The position numbers were made by a program, and so were the translations under genes. This document shows, piece by piece, positions 5,433-5,550 of a DNA stretch of 5,550 nucleotides (the stretch's first letter is position 1; every line of letters starts with the position of its first letter). Source of the stretch: CAVRJC01 sp964505725 (lineage in GTDB: Bacteria; Actinomycetota; Acidimicrobiia; IMCC26256; DASPTH01); assembly GCA_964505725.1 (NCBI GenBank), contig CAZDJK010000075.1, positions 1-5,550 on the forward strand. The letters run 5' to 3'. A model generated the notes under the pieces. The model searched no databases and was not told where the DNA came from. It saw nothing but the letters and a program-made list of their open reading frames with translations.

Positions 5433-5550
5433 CCGCGGCTTCCTCCCCGGCCGGGGCCCGCCACACGATGCGGTCCTCCTGGCCCTGCTGACGGTGGCTC
5501 TTCCGTCGCCAGTACCAGGAGAAGGCGGCGTAGACCACCGACGCGTACGT
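5422..5550 (-). CDS. C-terminal end of an unidentified, probably membrane, protein
   Basis: The last 42 residues and TGA stop of a leftward gene whose start is beyond the right edge. The visible end holds a short aromatic, hydrophobic stretch (ASVVYAAFSWYW) followed by a basic turn RRKSHRQQ and a polar tail ending EEAAVTP, which looks like a final transmembrane helix with a cytoplasmic tail. Codons end in G or C in this frame, unlike the two other minus frames. It overlaps the end of the cytochrome b gene tail to tail by 11 nt. No family can be assigned from so little. Confidence 0.6.
   Translation of the reverse strand, partial: TYASVVYAAFSWYWRRKSHRQQGQEDRIVWRAPAGEEAAVTP

Overview
The window is very G+C-rich, with codons that end almost always in G or C and tightly packed genes. 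This suggests a high-GC actinobacterium. A deeper-branching class such as Acidimicrobiia or Thermoleophilia is possible, but the sequence alone does not settle it. No RNA genes, mobile elements or CRISPR arrays were seen.

Left part (1-1712, minus strand): an OmpR-type response regulator is followed by its sensor histidine kinase, which overlaps it by 4 nt and runs off the left edge. They are transcribed leftward. A 157-nt divergent intergenic region (1713-1869) holds a perfect 16-bp palindrome, a TTACGG/CCGTAA inverted repeat and a third TTACG copy, and is the obvious place for shared regulation.

Central and right part (1870-5432, plus strand): five genes run as one block, and every junction is a 4-nt start/stop overlap. 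In order they encode (i) a small membrane-anchored or secreted Ser/Thr/Pro-rich protein; (ii) a ferric-reductase/NOX-like transmembrane di-haem protein without a flavin domain but with a C-terminal soluble domain; (iii) a free-standing NuoF-like FMN/Fe-S flavoprotein; (iv) a small [3Fe-4S]-type ferredoxin; (v) a b561-like multi-spanning cytochrome b. The last 11 nt overlap the 3' end of a convergent minus-strand gene that enters from the right edge.

Together the five genes look like a self-contained transmembrane electron-transfer module. By inference, NAD(P)H is oxidised in the cytoplasm by the NuoF-like protein, electrons pass through ferredoxin to one or both membrane cytochromes b, and they leave to an unidentified acceptor or domain outside the cell. 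The divergent two-component system probably controls it. The architecture is readable from sequence; the physiological acceptor is not.
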